Source: Trichoplusia ni
Lineage: Eukaryota > Arthropoda > Insecta > Lepidoptera > Noctuidae
Assembly (NCBI RefSeq): GCF_003590095.1
Contig: NC_039490.1
Location: 2,931,834-2,995,833 of the forward strand
Length of the DNA stretch: 64,000 nt
Reading direction: 5' to 3'
Shown here: piece by piece, positions 34,001-45,357 of the stretch
Position numbering within the stretch: position 1 is the first letter of the stretch
How the letters are laid out: the number at the start of each line of letters is the position of its first letter
The notes under the pieces: model-generated
Database searches by the model: none
What the model was told of the DNA's origin: nothing
What the model saw: only the letters and a program-made list of their open reading frames with translations
Position numbers and translations under genes: made by a program

Positions 34001-37000
34001 TCTGCGATTAACGTCAATTATTTTATGGGATGAGTGTACAATGGCGAATAAAAAATCACTAGAAGCATTCAATCGAACAATGCAAGATTTACGTGGTAAT
34101 CAACAGCTTTTTGGTGGTGCTTTGATATTACTTTCAGGGGATTTTCGTCAAACATTGCCTGTCATTCCTCGATCAACTCCTGCTGATGAAATAAATGCCT
34201 GCTTGAAGTCATCAGTTCTTTGGAGATATCTACAAAAATTGACACTAAACATTAATATGCGTGTTCACCTACAAAATGATCCAGCTGCCCATGAGTTCTC
34301 AAAACAATTGTTAGAAATTGGTGACGGCAAAATACAAATCGACAGAACCAACGGATTGATCGCTGTACCGAACAATTTTTGTACAATTGCGCAATCGATA
34401 GATGAATTGATTGAATGTGTTTTTCCGAATATTGTTCAGAATTACAGAAATCATGATTGGTTGACAGAACGCGCCATTTTAGCACCGAAAAACATTCATG
34501 TCAATGCAATTAATTTTCAAATTCAAGCGAAACTGCCAGGCGTAGTCACGAAATATAAATCAATTGACAGTGTTATGAATCAAGATGAGGCAATGAATTA
34601 TCCAATTGAATTTTTAAATTCATTGGAGCCGGCTGGTATGCCACCGCATTGCTTGAATCTGAAAGTTGGTTCTTCGATTATATTATTGCGAAATATTAAT
34701 CCACCAAAACTGTGTAACGGAACCAGATTGGCAGTGAAAAAGTTATTGCCAAATTTGATTGAAGCTACGATCTTAACTGGTAAATCAAAAGGAGAAGTTG
34801 TTTTGATACCGCGTATACCTATGATTCCAACTGATATGCCTTTTGAGTTCAAACGTTTACAATATCCTGTGCGTTTATCATTTGCGATGTCCATCAACAA
34901 GGCCCAAGGTCAAACACTTCACGTTTGTGGTGTGAATTTGGAGGAACATTGTTTTTCACATGGCCAGTTATATGTTGCCTGTTCCAGAGTCGGTACCCCC
35001 AGCCGTTTGTTTATTTATGCTCAAAATGGAAAAACAAAAAATATTGTTTATCCAAATGTTTTGGATTAAGTGTGTTGTAAATAGCTAGCAATTGATTTCG
35101 ATTTTAAATAAAATATTTTTTTGATTAAATAAATGAATTTGATGTTCCGATTTGTTTATTTTATTTCACTTTATACGTAGCGAAGCACGTACCGGGCCGC
35201 TAGTAACATTATATAAACAACTACTTATATGTATGTATCTACATATTGGGTAAAAATAGTAGTTTTCAAATAAATATAATTCATATGGATGAACATTAAG
35301 AGGCCGGTGTAAGCAGCGCGCAACTGCAATTCGACGCGAGCCAAAAATCCGACGAAACATTGCTATCTCTATCGGACTTCTCGCGGCGCAGCGCGTAGCT
35401 CTGTGCGTGCGTGTAGTACGTTTGTAGCGAGTCATTCATAATGACTGATAACCACTGCATTGTACTAATTTTGTTCAGTAAATGCTTTATTTTTGTTATT
35501 TAATTTTCGGAACCGTTGGTGAACACAAAAACCAGTAATGCTTTTTTTGGAAATTATTGTACGATGGCTATATCAGAAGATTTAATGATATTAGGTATCT
35601 TAAATCTAAAAATCTAATAAAATAAAACATGAACGAAAACTTTTCAATACAAACGTAATACCAAAAGACGGTATTTAATTTATCTAGGTTCCTATTAAAC
35701 TTTTAGTTTAAAACGTTCACTATTACGAAATGCCAGCGAATTGCATTTCGTATATTTTAACACCGCTAACAGCATGTTTTCAACTTATTTTTTCTGTAAT
35801 TTAATTCTTAATATTAATAATCTTAATATCATTTTAATAGGAACATAGATTATATAGTCTAGTTGCAGATTATCAAAAAATATTAGCGCTCTTGCATGTC
35901 TCACCAAAGAAAGGTAGGTATACCAACATACCGTAACGCACGCATATTCACTTTATTCAAAACTAGCTGTCGCCCGCGACTTCGTCCGCGTGGTTAGAAG
36001 ATATAAGTTATAATTTATACCCGCACTATTTTTTTTTCCACATTTTCCATTGTATCTTCGCTCCTATTAGTCGCAGTGTGATGATAAACTAAATACTTTT
36101 GAATTTGGACAAGCAGTTCCTGAGATTAGCGCGTTCAAACAAACAAACAAACTCTTCAGCTTTATATATTAGTACCTATAGAAGTATAGATAACATTTAT
36201 GAGCTTAAAAAAGCTTATGAGGATAAAAAATACATATATTTTGCTAATATAAAGCGCCTTCTCGTTTATAACCACAACAATATCATAACGGGCCGTGCAG
36301 CAGAAATCGTAATATTTTAATTTCGTTATAACTTCAGAACCAAACGTCCAATTTTAATTATTCAAAGATCAAATATTATCTACATTAACTGTACTTAGTG
36401 ATCGAAATAATTAATTTTAATAAGGATTAATAGCATGAGTAAAATAAACGCGTTTAAATGTAGAACAAAAAAAATCAAGATTTTCCAATAAAAAAAATGG
36501 TTATTGTACCTCACTCGACATAGATAGGTATAGTGTGTCGCGAACTTTTTTGTAGATATTTATAAGATCTACAATTACTTAGAACATTTTATGGTTCTAT
36601 CTTTAACAGTTTAGGCAGGGTACCCAAAATAAGTAACTTCGACGACCTCCGTGGTCGAGTGGCGTACGCACCGGTGTCAAGGTGTCGCTAGCTCTGAGGT
36701 CCCGGGTTCGATCCCCGGTCGGGTCAATGTAAAAATTCTTATTTATACATTGTCTCGGGTCTGGGTGTTTGTGGTACCTTCGTTGTATCTGAATTGCATA
36801 ACACAAGTGCTCTAGCAACTTACTTTGGGTTCAGAACAATGTATGTGATGTTGTCCGCATTTATTATTATTATTATTTTTGGTTGATTTTTTACACCTTG
36901 TGTCCGAGTCCGAGTATGTTTTCGTTATGAAACTTATTTTTTGGTACCTAATAGGTAACAAATATTACGTAAGTAATCCAACCCAAGTTTCATTTTTTTT

Positions 37001-40000
37001 GCAATAAGAAAGAGTGCCTATTTTTTCACACTATGCCATTTTTGCATTAAATCTTTTTCCAAATATTTCACTCCCACCACATCCATGTATCGGCTAGAGG
37101 CCTCCGTCGACTCCGTCGTAACTCGCCTATACCTACGCGATAATCACCTACAGCGAGCGACAACTGTTACCAAGTTCCGTTTAAAATTTTAAAGTAGGTA
37201 TGCTAGAGGCGGTTTATTTAAATATTATGTTAAACAGTACATACATTAAGGTTAAGTAATATTTCGTAAGTAAATAGTTAGTTAATAAAAAATATATTTA
37301 TTACTAGCTTTTCGCCCGCGGCTTCGTCCGCGTCGATGTCGGTTATATCGCGTTTCCAAGAAAGAAAACTCTTCAAAAGTCCGGGATAAAACTATCCTAT
37401 GTTCTTTCTCAAGGTCAACTCTATCTCTGTACCAAATTTCATTAAAATCAGTTCGGTGGTTTAGACGTGAAAGCGTAACAGACAGACAGACAGAGTTACT
37501 TTCGCATTTATAATATTAGGTATAGTAGGGATTAAAACGTTTTTTTTTAAATACCTACCTTGTTAAAATTTTACTTTGCTTGTAGGTACGTACTACGTAG
37601 TAGGTACTGTGCCAAATTTCATTAAAATCAGTTCTTCGTCTTCTTAAAGTGCTTACAGATATAAAAGATTTTTTTTCTTTCTTTTTTGATAAAAACTATA
37701 AAAAGCTACTCCCGCACTAAGGAATTTAATCCATGTGTTGCGGGGCTTTCACAAACATACAATTCACATGCACAAAGACACTTAGCCTCAGAACAAGCAT
37801 TCGTGAATCACACAAACGCTTGTCCTACACGGGGATCGAACCCGCGACACGTCGCGGCCAGTTGTTTAGGCGGGATAACCTCAACCGCTCGGCTATACGT
37901 GTAGTCAAATTGAATGAAAGTGTCAAAAAACCTTGACAAATATATTTTTTTGCTATTTAGACTTGAAACCATAATTTCAAATTCAAATGCTACAACAAAT
38001 ACATTATAACACTCAAATTTAAAGTAAAGGAGAAATCCAATTAACATTGACAGAGTAGGTATTAATCTAGGCGCGTTATACCAGAGTAAAGCAGACAAAA
38101 AGTAAACAAAACCTATGTGCTCGCCCTCGCTCTACCCCGTCCAAATTATTAAATTTATTTAACTATTAATTTTAATTATCACTTATTACGTCGTCGTCAA
38201 AAATGAATACTTTATTTAACTATAAACAACAAAACAATCTTTTACATCGGTAAACTACCTAATAGTTATAAATAGTTATAATGTCGAACCCAACGCCAGC
38301 GCATGCCACGAGCAGTGCGTACACGCACACAAACATAGCGTGTCGGGCGTTGGTGAGACATGCGACAGCGATAATATGGTTCCAGATTTGTGATAAATTT
38401 GGTTGTGTTCCGTAATACCAAAAATTATGAATGAAAACTTATTATATGTCCACTTTTTTTTTGATAAATTGCAACTAGACTATATAATCTGTGTTCCTAT
38501 TAAAAGGATATTAAGAATATTAATGTTTTAAGTACAGAAATATTAAGTTGAAAACATGCTGTTAGCGGTGTTAAAATATACGAAATGCAATTCGCTCGCA
38601 TTTCGTAAATAGTGAATGTTTTAAACTAAAAGTTTAATAGGAACCTAGATAAATACCGTCTGTATCCGAATAACATAACTTTAAGTCGGTGATATGTTCG
38701 TAGCGACAATGATTTTGGTATTACGTTTGTATGGAAAAGTATTCGTTCACCGCACCCTTAACCAGAAACATAGTCATAAAAATTATTCGATCTTCTATGT
38801 ACCGGAAGTTGCTTAAAATTTTCTATTTGCAGGTCCTTTTGACATTTGGTTAATCAAATGCATGCCGAAAGAATATGGTCTAATTTGTCAAATGTTTAGG
38901 TGTTTCCTATTTAAAATGTTGAAATGTCTCTCTTTTTTTGTCACAGGTACATAATACGTATTTATGTTAATGAGACTTGTTTTTCAGGTAGAAAGAACTA
39001 TATCCTTATAGACAACGCTCATAGTAACATGAAATTGGAAAAGCTGGAAATACAGTATTCTAACGACTCGCGCAGAGAAACTTTGGATATTAAAGACACT
39101 GGCACCGAAGGCTTTTATTGGACTGAAGTTCTAGTTGTAACCGATACTACTTTCCGGATTTGGGTAAAAATACTTTGATGATAATAATATTGGGCAATTT
39201 CACACAACGCCATCTAGTCTCAAACTAAGCAAGTTTTAATTTATAAGCACTCTTCATAAACATTATATTAAAATTCTAAATATAAACATATAATAAAAAA
39301 ATGCACTCGGAAATAAAACAAATAAATGATCGTTCTCACCTAAAAAATATGGGCCCAGTATGGGAATCAAACCCAAGACTTTCCTTTTAGCAGTCAGGCC
39401 AATATATTAATAACAAGTGTTCCCACTGGCTACTACTCATCTCTTAACAGGAACCCTAAATGATGGTGCAAAGTAACATTAACAAGAATAACGATACTTT
39501 AATTAATTGTGTTCACACTGTCATGAATTTACGACATTAGAATACAATACATATCTTCAATAATGTGCTCTAATGCTATTTCAGATCCAAGGACACGATA
39601 CAACATCATACCAAGAGATAAAAGGTTGCACAGAAATTATCATTCCACAACAAACAGGTAGGTATACACTTACAAAAAATGTGTAATTTATTATACATTT
39701 GTATTTACCTACTAGCTGTTGCCCGCGACTTCGTCCGCGTGGTTAGAAGACATATGTAACTTATGATTTATACCTGCCCTGTTTTTCCACATTTTCCGTT
39801 GTATCTTCGCTCCTATTAGTAGCAGAGAGATGTTATATAGCCCTTCCTTGATAAATGGTCTATTCAACACAAAAATATTTTTTTCAATTCGAACCAGGTG
39901 TTCCTGAAATTAGCGCGTTCAAACAAACAAACAAACTCTTCAGGTTGTTTAGTTAGGTACTGCAATTATCCCTGAAATAAATCAATCCTTGGATTCCAAC

Positions 40001-41072
40001 CTGCTATTCATCAAGATTTTTTAACTAAGTATCTGAAAAAGCTTATTTTTAATTTATTGGTTTCAGTAAAATTAAATTTGGTACACTTTTCAACAAAACT
40101 TTTAGACTTTGATTGTCTGTTGCATCACTTATTAATAGAGGATATATGTATATACCTAAAACCCACTCTTATTTAGAAAGTCTAAATTCACTTAAATTAT
40201 GAACATATTTTTATTAAAAAATAATTGTGTACAATACTATTATTAACTTCAACGTATGTAAAACTTTAATAATTACGTTTATTAGGTTAAAAAAATATTT
40301 AGGTATTTGTGTATCATAATACACACTGTAAATAACTACATAGTTAATAGATAGTTTTTCAAGCGCGTTATTTTTTAGTTAACTAGTTATCATGCCTATA
40401 ATATACTGATTGATTTTTTAAGTCGTCTTACAAAAGCAGCCCAGTTCATGTATCCAATGACTAGAACACGTTCATGATAAAAAAAATAGGTATTTATGAG
40501 ATTTGAATAAATTTAAAAAGCAATTGTTATTAAATATTATGATGCAATTCGTAGTTTTTTAGAACACAGCTCTGTTGCGAGCGCGGTTCGAGCCTTGCAA
40601 CAAATAGTGAGGGGCGCGGGCGGCAGCGTTTTTATCATTTTTAAGAGTATATTTCAGATTTCTCTTGTTTCATTTTTCTTCGTACTTATTATCTTAGTTG
40701 ATGATAAAAAAAATAATCGCGCCTAGGGGTAGGTATTTTACGTCGAATACATGAACTGGGCTACTTTTGTAAGACGACTAAAAATCACCGTGTATAATAA
40801 CTGGTTTTGGCTAAAAATAATTATGCCTTTCAGAAACCAAGGGGCAAAGTTTTTATTAACAACCATAAAAAACTAACTAATAGTATTAAAACGATATTTT
40901 TAATTGTAGGTATGGGATTTAGAAGAACATCGCCAAAATGTCAAATTTTAGATCAAAATCCATTGACTGTAGAATTTGGTAAAAGCGCAACAATCGCGTG
41001 CAAAGTAACTGGTTACCCGACTCCCAGTATCTCGTGGAATGATGATAACATGGGCATGAAGCCTATCGCCTG
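28026..41072 (+). CDS. Gene B: hemicentin-like paralogue, first nine exons only (cut by assembly gap or truncated)
   Basis: Exons: 28026-28224, 30120-30349, 30830-30949, 31437-31523, 31654-31782, 32174-32339, 38988-39163, 39585-39657, and 40910 to about 41072. The ATG at 28026 opens a signal peptide of about 18 residues. The VWA metal site DxTxS is present (LVLDTTWSMQDEI), as are the TECPE and VFTDAFSKD blocks. Exons 2 and 6 have exactly the same lengths as in gene A (230 and 166 bases). Intron 5 uses a GC donor. Exon 9 gives only the first half of Ig1 (IACKVTGYPTPSISW). No GT there restores the phase seen in A and C, and the frame soon meets a stop. The remaining Ig and nuclease exons are not seen; they may lie in the gap at 41295-42294 or be lost. 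Probably secreted; function unknown. Confidence 0.75.
28225..30119 (+). other. Gene B intron 1, nothing recognised
   Basis: It is 1.9 kb of AT-rich sequence with no supported ORF or repeat. The exon 2 acceptor at 30119 was chosen because it keeps the phase and gives an exon of the same length as in gene A. Confidence 0.5.
32448..35203 (+). mobile_element. Helitron with helicase but without Rep, in gene B intron 6
   Basis: The element begins TCTATATATATAAAATC and ends GGGCCGCTAG, inserted between A and T. It carries a Helitron-type coding region (32930-35069) from which the replication-initiator part is missing. At 2.76 kb it is much shorter than autonomous Helitrons. It is probably not self-mobile. 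Confidence 0.85.
32930..35069 (+). pseudogene. Helitron transposase remnant: N-terminus joined to Pif1-like helicase, two single-base frame breaks
   Basis: The N-terminal part (MPPARRANIGRRTRN...) and the Cys-rich CPHCDAANF region are typical of animal Helitron proteins. The sequence then jumps to the region just before the helicase, so the HUH Rep domain is absent. The helicase follows with Walker A (GGTGK at 33791-33805), ILWDECTMANK, LLSGDFRQTLPVI, and the C-terminal SFAMSINKAQGQTL and YVACSRV motifs. One base seems to be missing inside the Walker A Lys region (about 33803-33806) and another in the A-run at 33979-33982. The second half then runs open to 35069. Confidence 0.85.
35963..36182 (-). 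mobile_element. Non-autonomous Helitron, minus orientation
   Basis: On the minus strand it runs from TCTATAGGTACTAATATAT to a CTAG end at 35963-35966. The internal words (GACGAAGTCGCGGGCGACAG, AACGCGCTAATCTCAGG) match the other copies. It is nested in the long inverted-repeat element. Confidence 0.75.
36641..36895 (+). mobile_element. tRNA-derived SINE
   Basis: A tRNA-like head (about 36641-36725) has a box A-like GTGGTCGAGTGGC and a box B GGGTTCGATCCCC. An unrelated body follows, and the sequence ends in a short ATT-repeat tail. The body and tail show this is a SINE rather than a tRNA gene. It is well preserved and hence fairly young. Confidence 0.8.
37304..37527 (-). mobile_element. Helitron-like repeat of a second subfamily
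   Basis: The CTAG end (37304-37307) is followed by CTTTTCGCCCGCGGCTTCG. The other end reads GACAGACAGACAGAGTTACT and TATAATATTAGG. The layout is the same as in the other TC...CTAG elements, but the body differs. It is nested in gene B intron 6. Confidence 0.6.
37727..37905 (-). mobile_element. tRNA-like SINE, minus orientation
   Basis: On the minus strand, box A (GTAGCCGAGCGGTTGAGG) and box B (GGGTTCGATCCCC, 37831 region) head a body containing CAAGCGTTTGTGTGATTCACG. The same family is seen degraded at 20365-20530 and 47625-47810. Confidence 0.75.
39345..39425 (-). repeat. tRNA-like SINE head fragment, gene B intron 7
   Basis: On the minus strand a box B-like GGGTTTGATTCCC remains with little else. 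It is a short, old fragment. Confidence 0.4.
39712..39945 (-). mobile_element. Non-autonomous Helitron, 5' end lost, gene B intron 8
   Basis: The CTAG end lies at 39712-39715, followed by the shared CTGTTGCCCGCGACTTCG word. The copy stops in the ACAAACAAACTCTTCAG word, before the TC terminus. Confidence 0.75.
40411..40788. mobile_element. MITE with about 40-bp terminal inverted repeats, gene B intron 8
   Basis: The left arm (40411-40453, with AAGTCGTCTTACAAAAGCAG) pairs with the right arm (40747-40788), apart from a few mismatches. The centre is unusually GC-rich (GGGGCGCGGGCGGCAGCG, about 40610-40630). There is no ORF. Confidence 0.7.
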
Positions 41073-41294
41073 GTATAGTACTAGAAAAATTAATAACTGT
41101 TCTCATTTTGGTTAAATTGAACAACAATGAGCACTCTTTACATTCGGTAAGAGAGTGGTCCGTGTAAGCCAAGCCCACGTCATTATTAGTTTTGAGACGA
41201 CTTCAAAAAGGACGAGATTGCATACAGTCTGTATTTTTTTTATTATTCTCATATTTCTGACTTGATGACACGATTTTTTTATTATTCTATTCTT

Positions 41295-42294
41295 NNNNNN
41301 NNNNNNNNNNNNNNNNNNNNNNNNNNNNNNNNNNNNNNNNNNNNNNNNNNNNNNNNNNNNNNNNNNNNNNNNNNNNNNNNNNNNNNNNNNNNNNNNNNNN
41401 NNNNNNNNNNNNNNNNNNNNNNNNNNNNNNNNNNNNNNNNNNNNNNNNNNNNNNNNNNNNNNNNNNNNNNNNNNNNNNNNNNNNNNNNNNNNNNNNNNNN
41501 NNNNNNNNNNNNNNNNNNNNNNNNNNNNNNNNNNNNNNNNNNNNNNNNNNNNNNNNNNNNNNNNNNNNNNNNNNNNNNNNNNNNNNNNNNNNNNNNNNNN
41601 NNNNNNNNNNNNNNNNNNNNNNNNNNNNNNNNNNNNNNNNNNNNNNNNNNNNNNNNNNNNNNNNNNNNNNNNNNNNNNNNNNNNNNNNNNNNNNNNNNNN
41701 NNNNNNNNNNNNNNNNNNNNNNNNNNNNNNNNNNNNNNNNNNNNNNNNNNNNNNNNNNNNNNNNNNNNNNNNNNNNNNNNNNNNNNNNNNNNNNNNNNNN
41801 NNNNNNNNNNNNNNNNNNNNNNNNNNNNNNNNNNNNNNNNNNNNNNNNNNNNNNNNNNNNNNNNNNNNNNNNNNNNNNNNNNNNNNNNNNNNNNNNNNNN
41901 NNNNNNNNNNNNNNNNNNNNNNNNNNNNNNNNNNNNNNNNNNNNNNNNNNNNNNNNNNNNNNNNNNNNNNNNNNNNNNNNNNNNNNNNNNNNNNNNNNNN
42001 NNNNNNNNNNNNNNNNNNNNNNNNNNNNNNNNNNNNNNNNNNNNNNNNNNNNNNNNNNNNNNNNNNNNNNNNNNNNNNNNNNNNNNNNNNNNNNNNNNNN
42101 NNNNNNNNNNNNNNNNNNNNNNNNNNNNNNNNNNNNNNNNNNNNNNNNNNNNNNNNNNNNNNNNNNNNNNNNNNNNNNNNNNNNNNNNNNNNNNNNNNNN
42201 NNNNNNNNNNNNNNNNNNNNNNNNNNNNNNNNNNNNNNNNNNNNNNNNNNNNNNNNNNNNNNNNNNNNNNNNNNNNNNNNNNNNNNNNNNNNNN
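41295..42294. other. Assembly gap of exactly 1000 N
   Basis: The round length suggests a placeholder for a gap of unknown size. It begins about 220 bases after the last recognisable gene B exon. The two long ORFs called across it are artefacts of translating N. Confidence 0.95.
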
Positions 42295-42309
42295 CATTTT
42301 ATATACCTA

Positions 42310-43013
42310 CTAGCTTTCCTGCGAACTTCGTATCGCTTCGAGTCGATAATAGCATTGCAGGACAAAAATACCAGAATAAATTAGTTGCTTATGCCGATCG
42401 CTTCATTTTTGCAAGATCGAAACCACCTTCACATAGTCATTTCAGCTGCTACTGTGACTTCTTCTGGCCTCATGTACTATTATTATTACTTGCTCTTATG
42501 CTATCACTCTGATGAACTATTCATATTCTTCTGCTACAGAAAATTATTATTTTTACATATATTGTCAGCTGAGCTAAACTCAGCGGGCTTTTAGGCACAC
42601 TTCAAAACTCTTCTCAAAACACTCCAGTACCTTTTAATTTAATATTTGATAAAGCACATGGTCTACAAATAACACAATGATAACAAAACTTTTTTTTAAT
42701 TTGATTGCAGCGCTAACTGTCCGGACAGACTAAAAATTAAAATTCTAATATTATTTAAAATTTGACACTGCAACTTTGACTGTGAATTGACTTTGACACC
42801 GTCTGTCGGATCCAATGTAAAACATTCCAGAATCCACAACTACTAATAAATTAATATTTAATTAAAAAAACATTGTCCAGCGGACAAAATTGTGAATCTA
42901 AACTATACCCAGATCCCCTTGAACACACACCAAAAATTTCATCAAAATCGGTCCAGTCGTTTGAGAGAAGTTCAGTGACATACACGCTCACAGAAGAATT
43001 ATATATATAAAGA
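42310..43013 (-). mobile_element. Helitron-like element (TC...CTAG), third subfamily
   Basis: On the minus strand it begins TCTTTATATATATAATTC and ends with CTAG at 42310-42313. Near the 5' end it has the word complementary to TTTCATCAAAATCGGTCCAG, familiar from lepidopteran repeats. About 700 bases lie between the ends, with no long ORF. Confidence 0.55.
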
Positions 43014-43852
43014 TATACCATGATTGACATTTCAATTTCCTTTTTACGATTTTTTATGCAATTACAACTTATAATCAACTTATCTATACACTTAGGTCGA
43101 CTAACTTAGAATAGAACGATACTGAACACATGGCTATTTGAATGTGCTTGTAAAAACTATAGACAGATAACAAATGACCAGATTCGGGATCACCCTTTTA
43201 ATTTCTAACAAATCAAATATAATCTTATAGTAGTACCATTAAATCACTCCAACTGCAGACTTGGAGTGACACGTGACCGACGCACAATGGGCCGACTTAA
43301 AGCCTCGTGCGGAAAAAGGAGCCTCATCACTCCAATAATAAAATAGAATAAAAACAAAGTGTATGGTGAATAGCGGTTCGAAGTCCAATTTGTCAATTGA
43401 CCAAACAATATTCAAATTGTCATCAATTTGATATGTAAGTTGGTATTCCAACAACGCAATACGTCAGAAAATATTAATTAATTAATTTGTCATCCGTGAG
43501 TCTAAAATCTTTACTCAGAAAGTTCAAGTAGCGTTGAAGAGTGCATGATGAATTTCTATGGATTGTCTACACCGGCCGAATGCGTTGAGAAATTGCATGA
43601 CGCTTCAGAGTTAGTCAGTAAGGGTCTGACACTAGCCGCTTTCCCCCCGAGGAAGTGGGTATGGGTGGGGATAAGGACTCCCCTTTTTGTCAAACTAAAA
43701 AACAGCTCAATAATCAGGACTAATCTCTTCTTCATCACATGAACTTTGATGTCTATCATTACGCTATGTTATGAATGTAAAAATAGAATGCGTGAACGTT
43801 TATTTTTTTAAATACTGAAAAGGATTAATATTGTGTTAATTAAAGGATATGA

Positions 43853-43927
43853 AGAGGAGAGCTGAAGATCGAGCTCAGTGGCGTGCCTCAGGAGAGATCT
43901 ATGTCCAACCGTGGACTGCGATGGATT
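43853..43927 (+). repeat. 3' end of an RTE-type retrotransposon
   Basis: GAGCTCAGTGGCGTGCCTCA and TCTATGTCCAACCGTGGACT match, with changes, the last codons and stop region of the intact RTE ORF near 59170-59235. It is a strongly 5'-truncated copy. Confidence 0.7.
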
Positions 43928-44779
43928 TATAAGATTACATCGACTAGTTACGTAATGCCGCCCTACTGCAACCAGCTGCTTAACTATGAGATTTTTATAA
44001 ATTAAAAATTAGTCATGAGCCAACATGGTAAAATGATAAGAGAACTTGATGATCTCAAAGTGCGGATGAGACCATCAATGATACATAAATAAAGTTAAAT
44101 AAAGCCTGAGCCCTAACATTGGACTTAATAAATATTAAATTATACTTATTAATAATATTCTTACATTTAATATTTATGTATATGTATAGGTACCTACGTT
44201 GTATATCTATTACAGGACAAAAGTTATATTTAACAAACTATTCATATTGCAAATAAATCAATGACATACATTTTATAGCAATTATCTTTTGTTTATAGAG
44301 ATTTTGTACCATACTAATCATGAGCTGACGCGGCGGGGTCGCGAGTCCACCGCGTTGCATCATTTAATAACGATACTAATGCCAGAGATGAGGTTTCGAT
44401 CACAACATAAAAATGGTTTTCATGACGCACATAACTCTAAATATTTATACAGTTTCCTTCCATGCACTGAATCCATCCATGCATTGTGCTATTGTTTTTC
44501 TATACATTTTGCTATTGTAAAGCATAAATATCTCTTTGTGACTATAAATATACGAGTCACACAGGACCTACATGCGTCAACAGATAAACAAAAAGCACTA
44601 AGAATAACTTTAACCTCATTATTATTCTCTCGAATCATTTTCAGATAAAAGTGAGGCTAAAATTCTCTTTTAGAAGCCTGCATTAAAACTGTTGGCAAAA
44701 GCTTGATGTCAATGGATCCAAACATGAGCACGCTCCGACAGAATATGATAGGTACTCATCTTCATTGTATAGCATGACA

Positions 44780-45040
44780 AAAATTATAATTGGGAGATTC
44801 GAATTTGCGTATCATAAATCTAAAGACTTTAAGTTGCAGGTATGTGTCAGGATCAGAAACCAAAGGCTGCAGAGCTTTGAGACTCCGATCATCACAAAAC
44901 ATTCGATATGACAGGAGGTTGTAATCAACCTTCTCTTCAACCAAGATCTAATCTTCTCTCGATGAACCAAAGCATTCCTTGAAGAGGTGGAATCCTTCTC
45001 CAGTCTTGAATCTTCTAGTACAATGGACCTCGTCCATCAA
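44780..45040 (-). pseudogene. Possible decayed coding fragment of unknown origin
   Basis: Two short minus-strand frames with protein-like composition are joined by an apparent frameshift near 44945. The first (upstream) has TRRFKTGEGFHLFKECFG; the second has DYNLLSYRMFCDDRSLKAL. No splice sites or neighbours support a live gene, and I do not recognise the protein. It could be a retrocopy or a piece of a transposon. Confidence 0.2.
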
Positions 45041-45184
45041 TAAATTACTGTAAATAATAAGCAACGCCCTGATCACTTTTTAGCAGGCTGTGAGTAGTAA
45101 GTTATACAACAGCACGCAATCTTTCCGTTTGATTCTAAACTAAACATACATATGAACAAGGTATACCTAATGATTTAAGGCTGG

Positions 45185-45192
45185 TATATAAA
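45185..45192 (+). promoter_or_regulatory. Possible TATA box of gene C
   Basis: TATATAAA sits about 165 bases upstream of the gene C start codon, which would allow a 5' leader of roughly 140 bases. This is a motif match only. Confidence 0.3.
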
Positions 45193-45357
45193 ATCAAGTT
45201 ACAAAAATAATACTAAATAGAAAATGCGGCAATCTACGCTGACAACGGATGACTGGTATAATTAGTATAAATTCGAGGAAAATATATGAATTTACTTTAG
45301 TCAGGCCTGGGAATATCACACGGATGGTGCTATTTCTCCTTGCATTCAGTTAACCAC

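Larger units (their letters stand above)
35630..38749. repeat. Long imperfect inverted repeat (arms of about 0.3-0.4 kb) in gene B intron 6
   Basis: 35630-35907 is the inverted counterpart of 38350-38749. Shared words include AAACGTAATACCAAAA with its complement near 38714-38730, GTTAGCGGTGTTAAAATATA, and GCATGTCTCACCAA (35894-35907) with 38350-38363. The right arm has an extra segment of about 55 bases. Each arm also holds the hairpin TACGAAATGC...GCATTTCGTA. The 2.4 kb between the arms contains SINEs and Helitrons but no transposase. It is best read as a long-TIR non-autonomous DNA transposon or foldback element. Confidence 0.7.
43014..45340. other. Intergenic DNA between the gap and gene C
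   Basis: No exon of gene B or C was recognised here. It holds a repeat-like stretch at about 43545-43700 (GAATGCGTTGAGAAATTGCA then AGTTAGTCAGTAAGGGTCTG), an RTE tail at 43853-43927, and a possible decayed coding fragment on the minus strand at about 44780-45040. The rest is AT-rich. Confidence 0.5.

Noticed and set aside
36641..36725. A tRNA gene
   Set aside because: Box A and box B are present, but an unrelated body and an ATT-repeat tail follow, and similar heads occur at 37727 and 47625. This is a SINE.
41112..42512. Three open frames of over 330 codons around the gap
   Set aside because: They are produced by translating a run of N; no real sequence supports them.
44289..44648. A 119-codon plus-strand open frame
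   Set aside because: It has no recognisable domain, low-complexity composition and no splice context; probably chance or repeat-derived.
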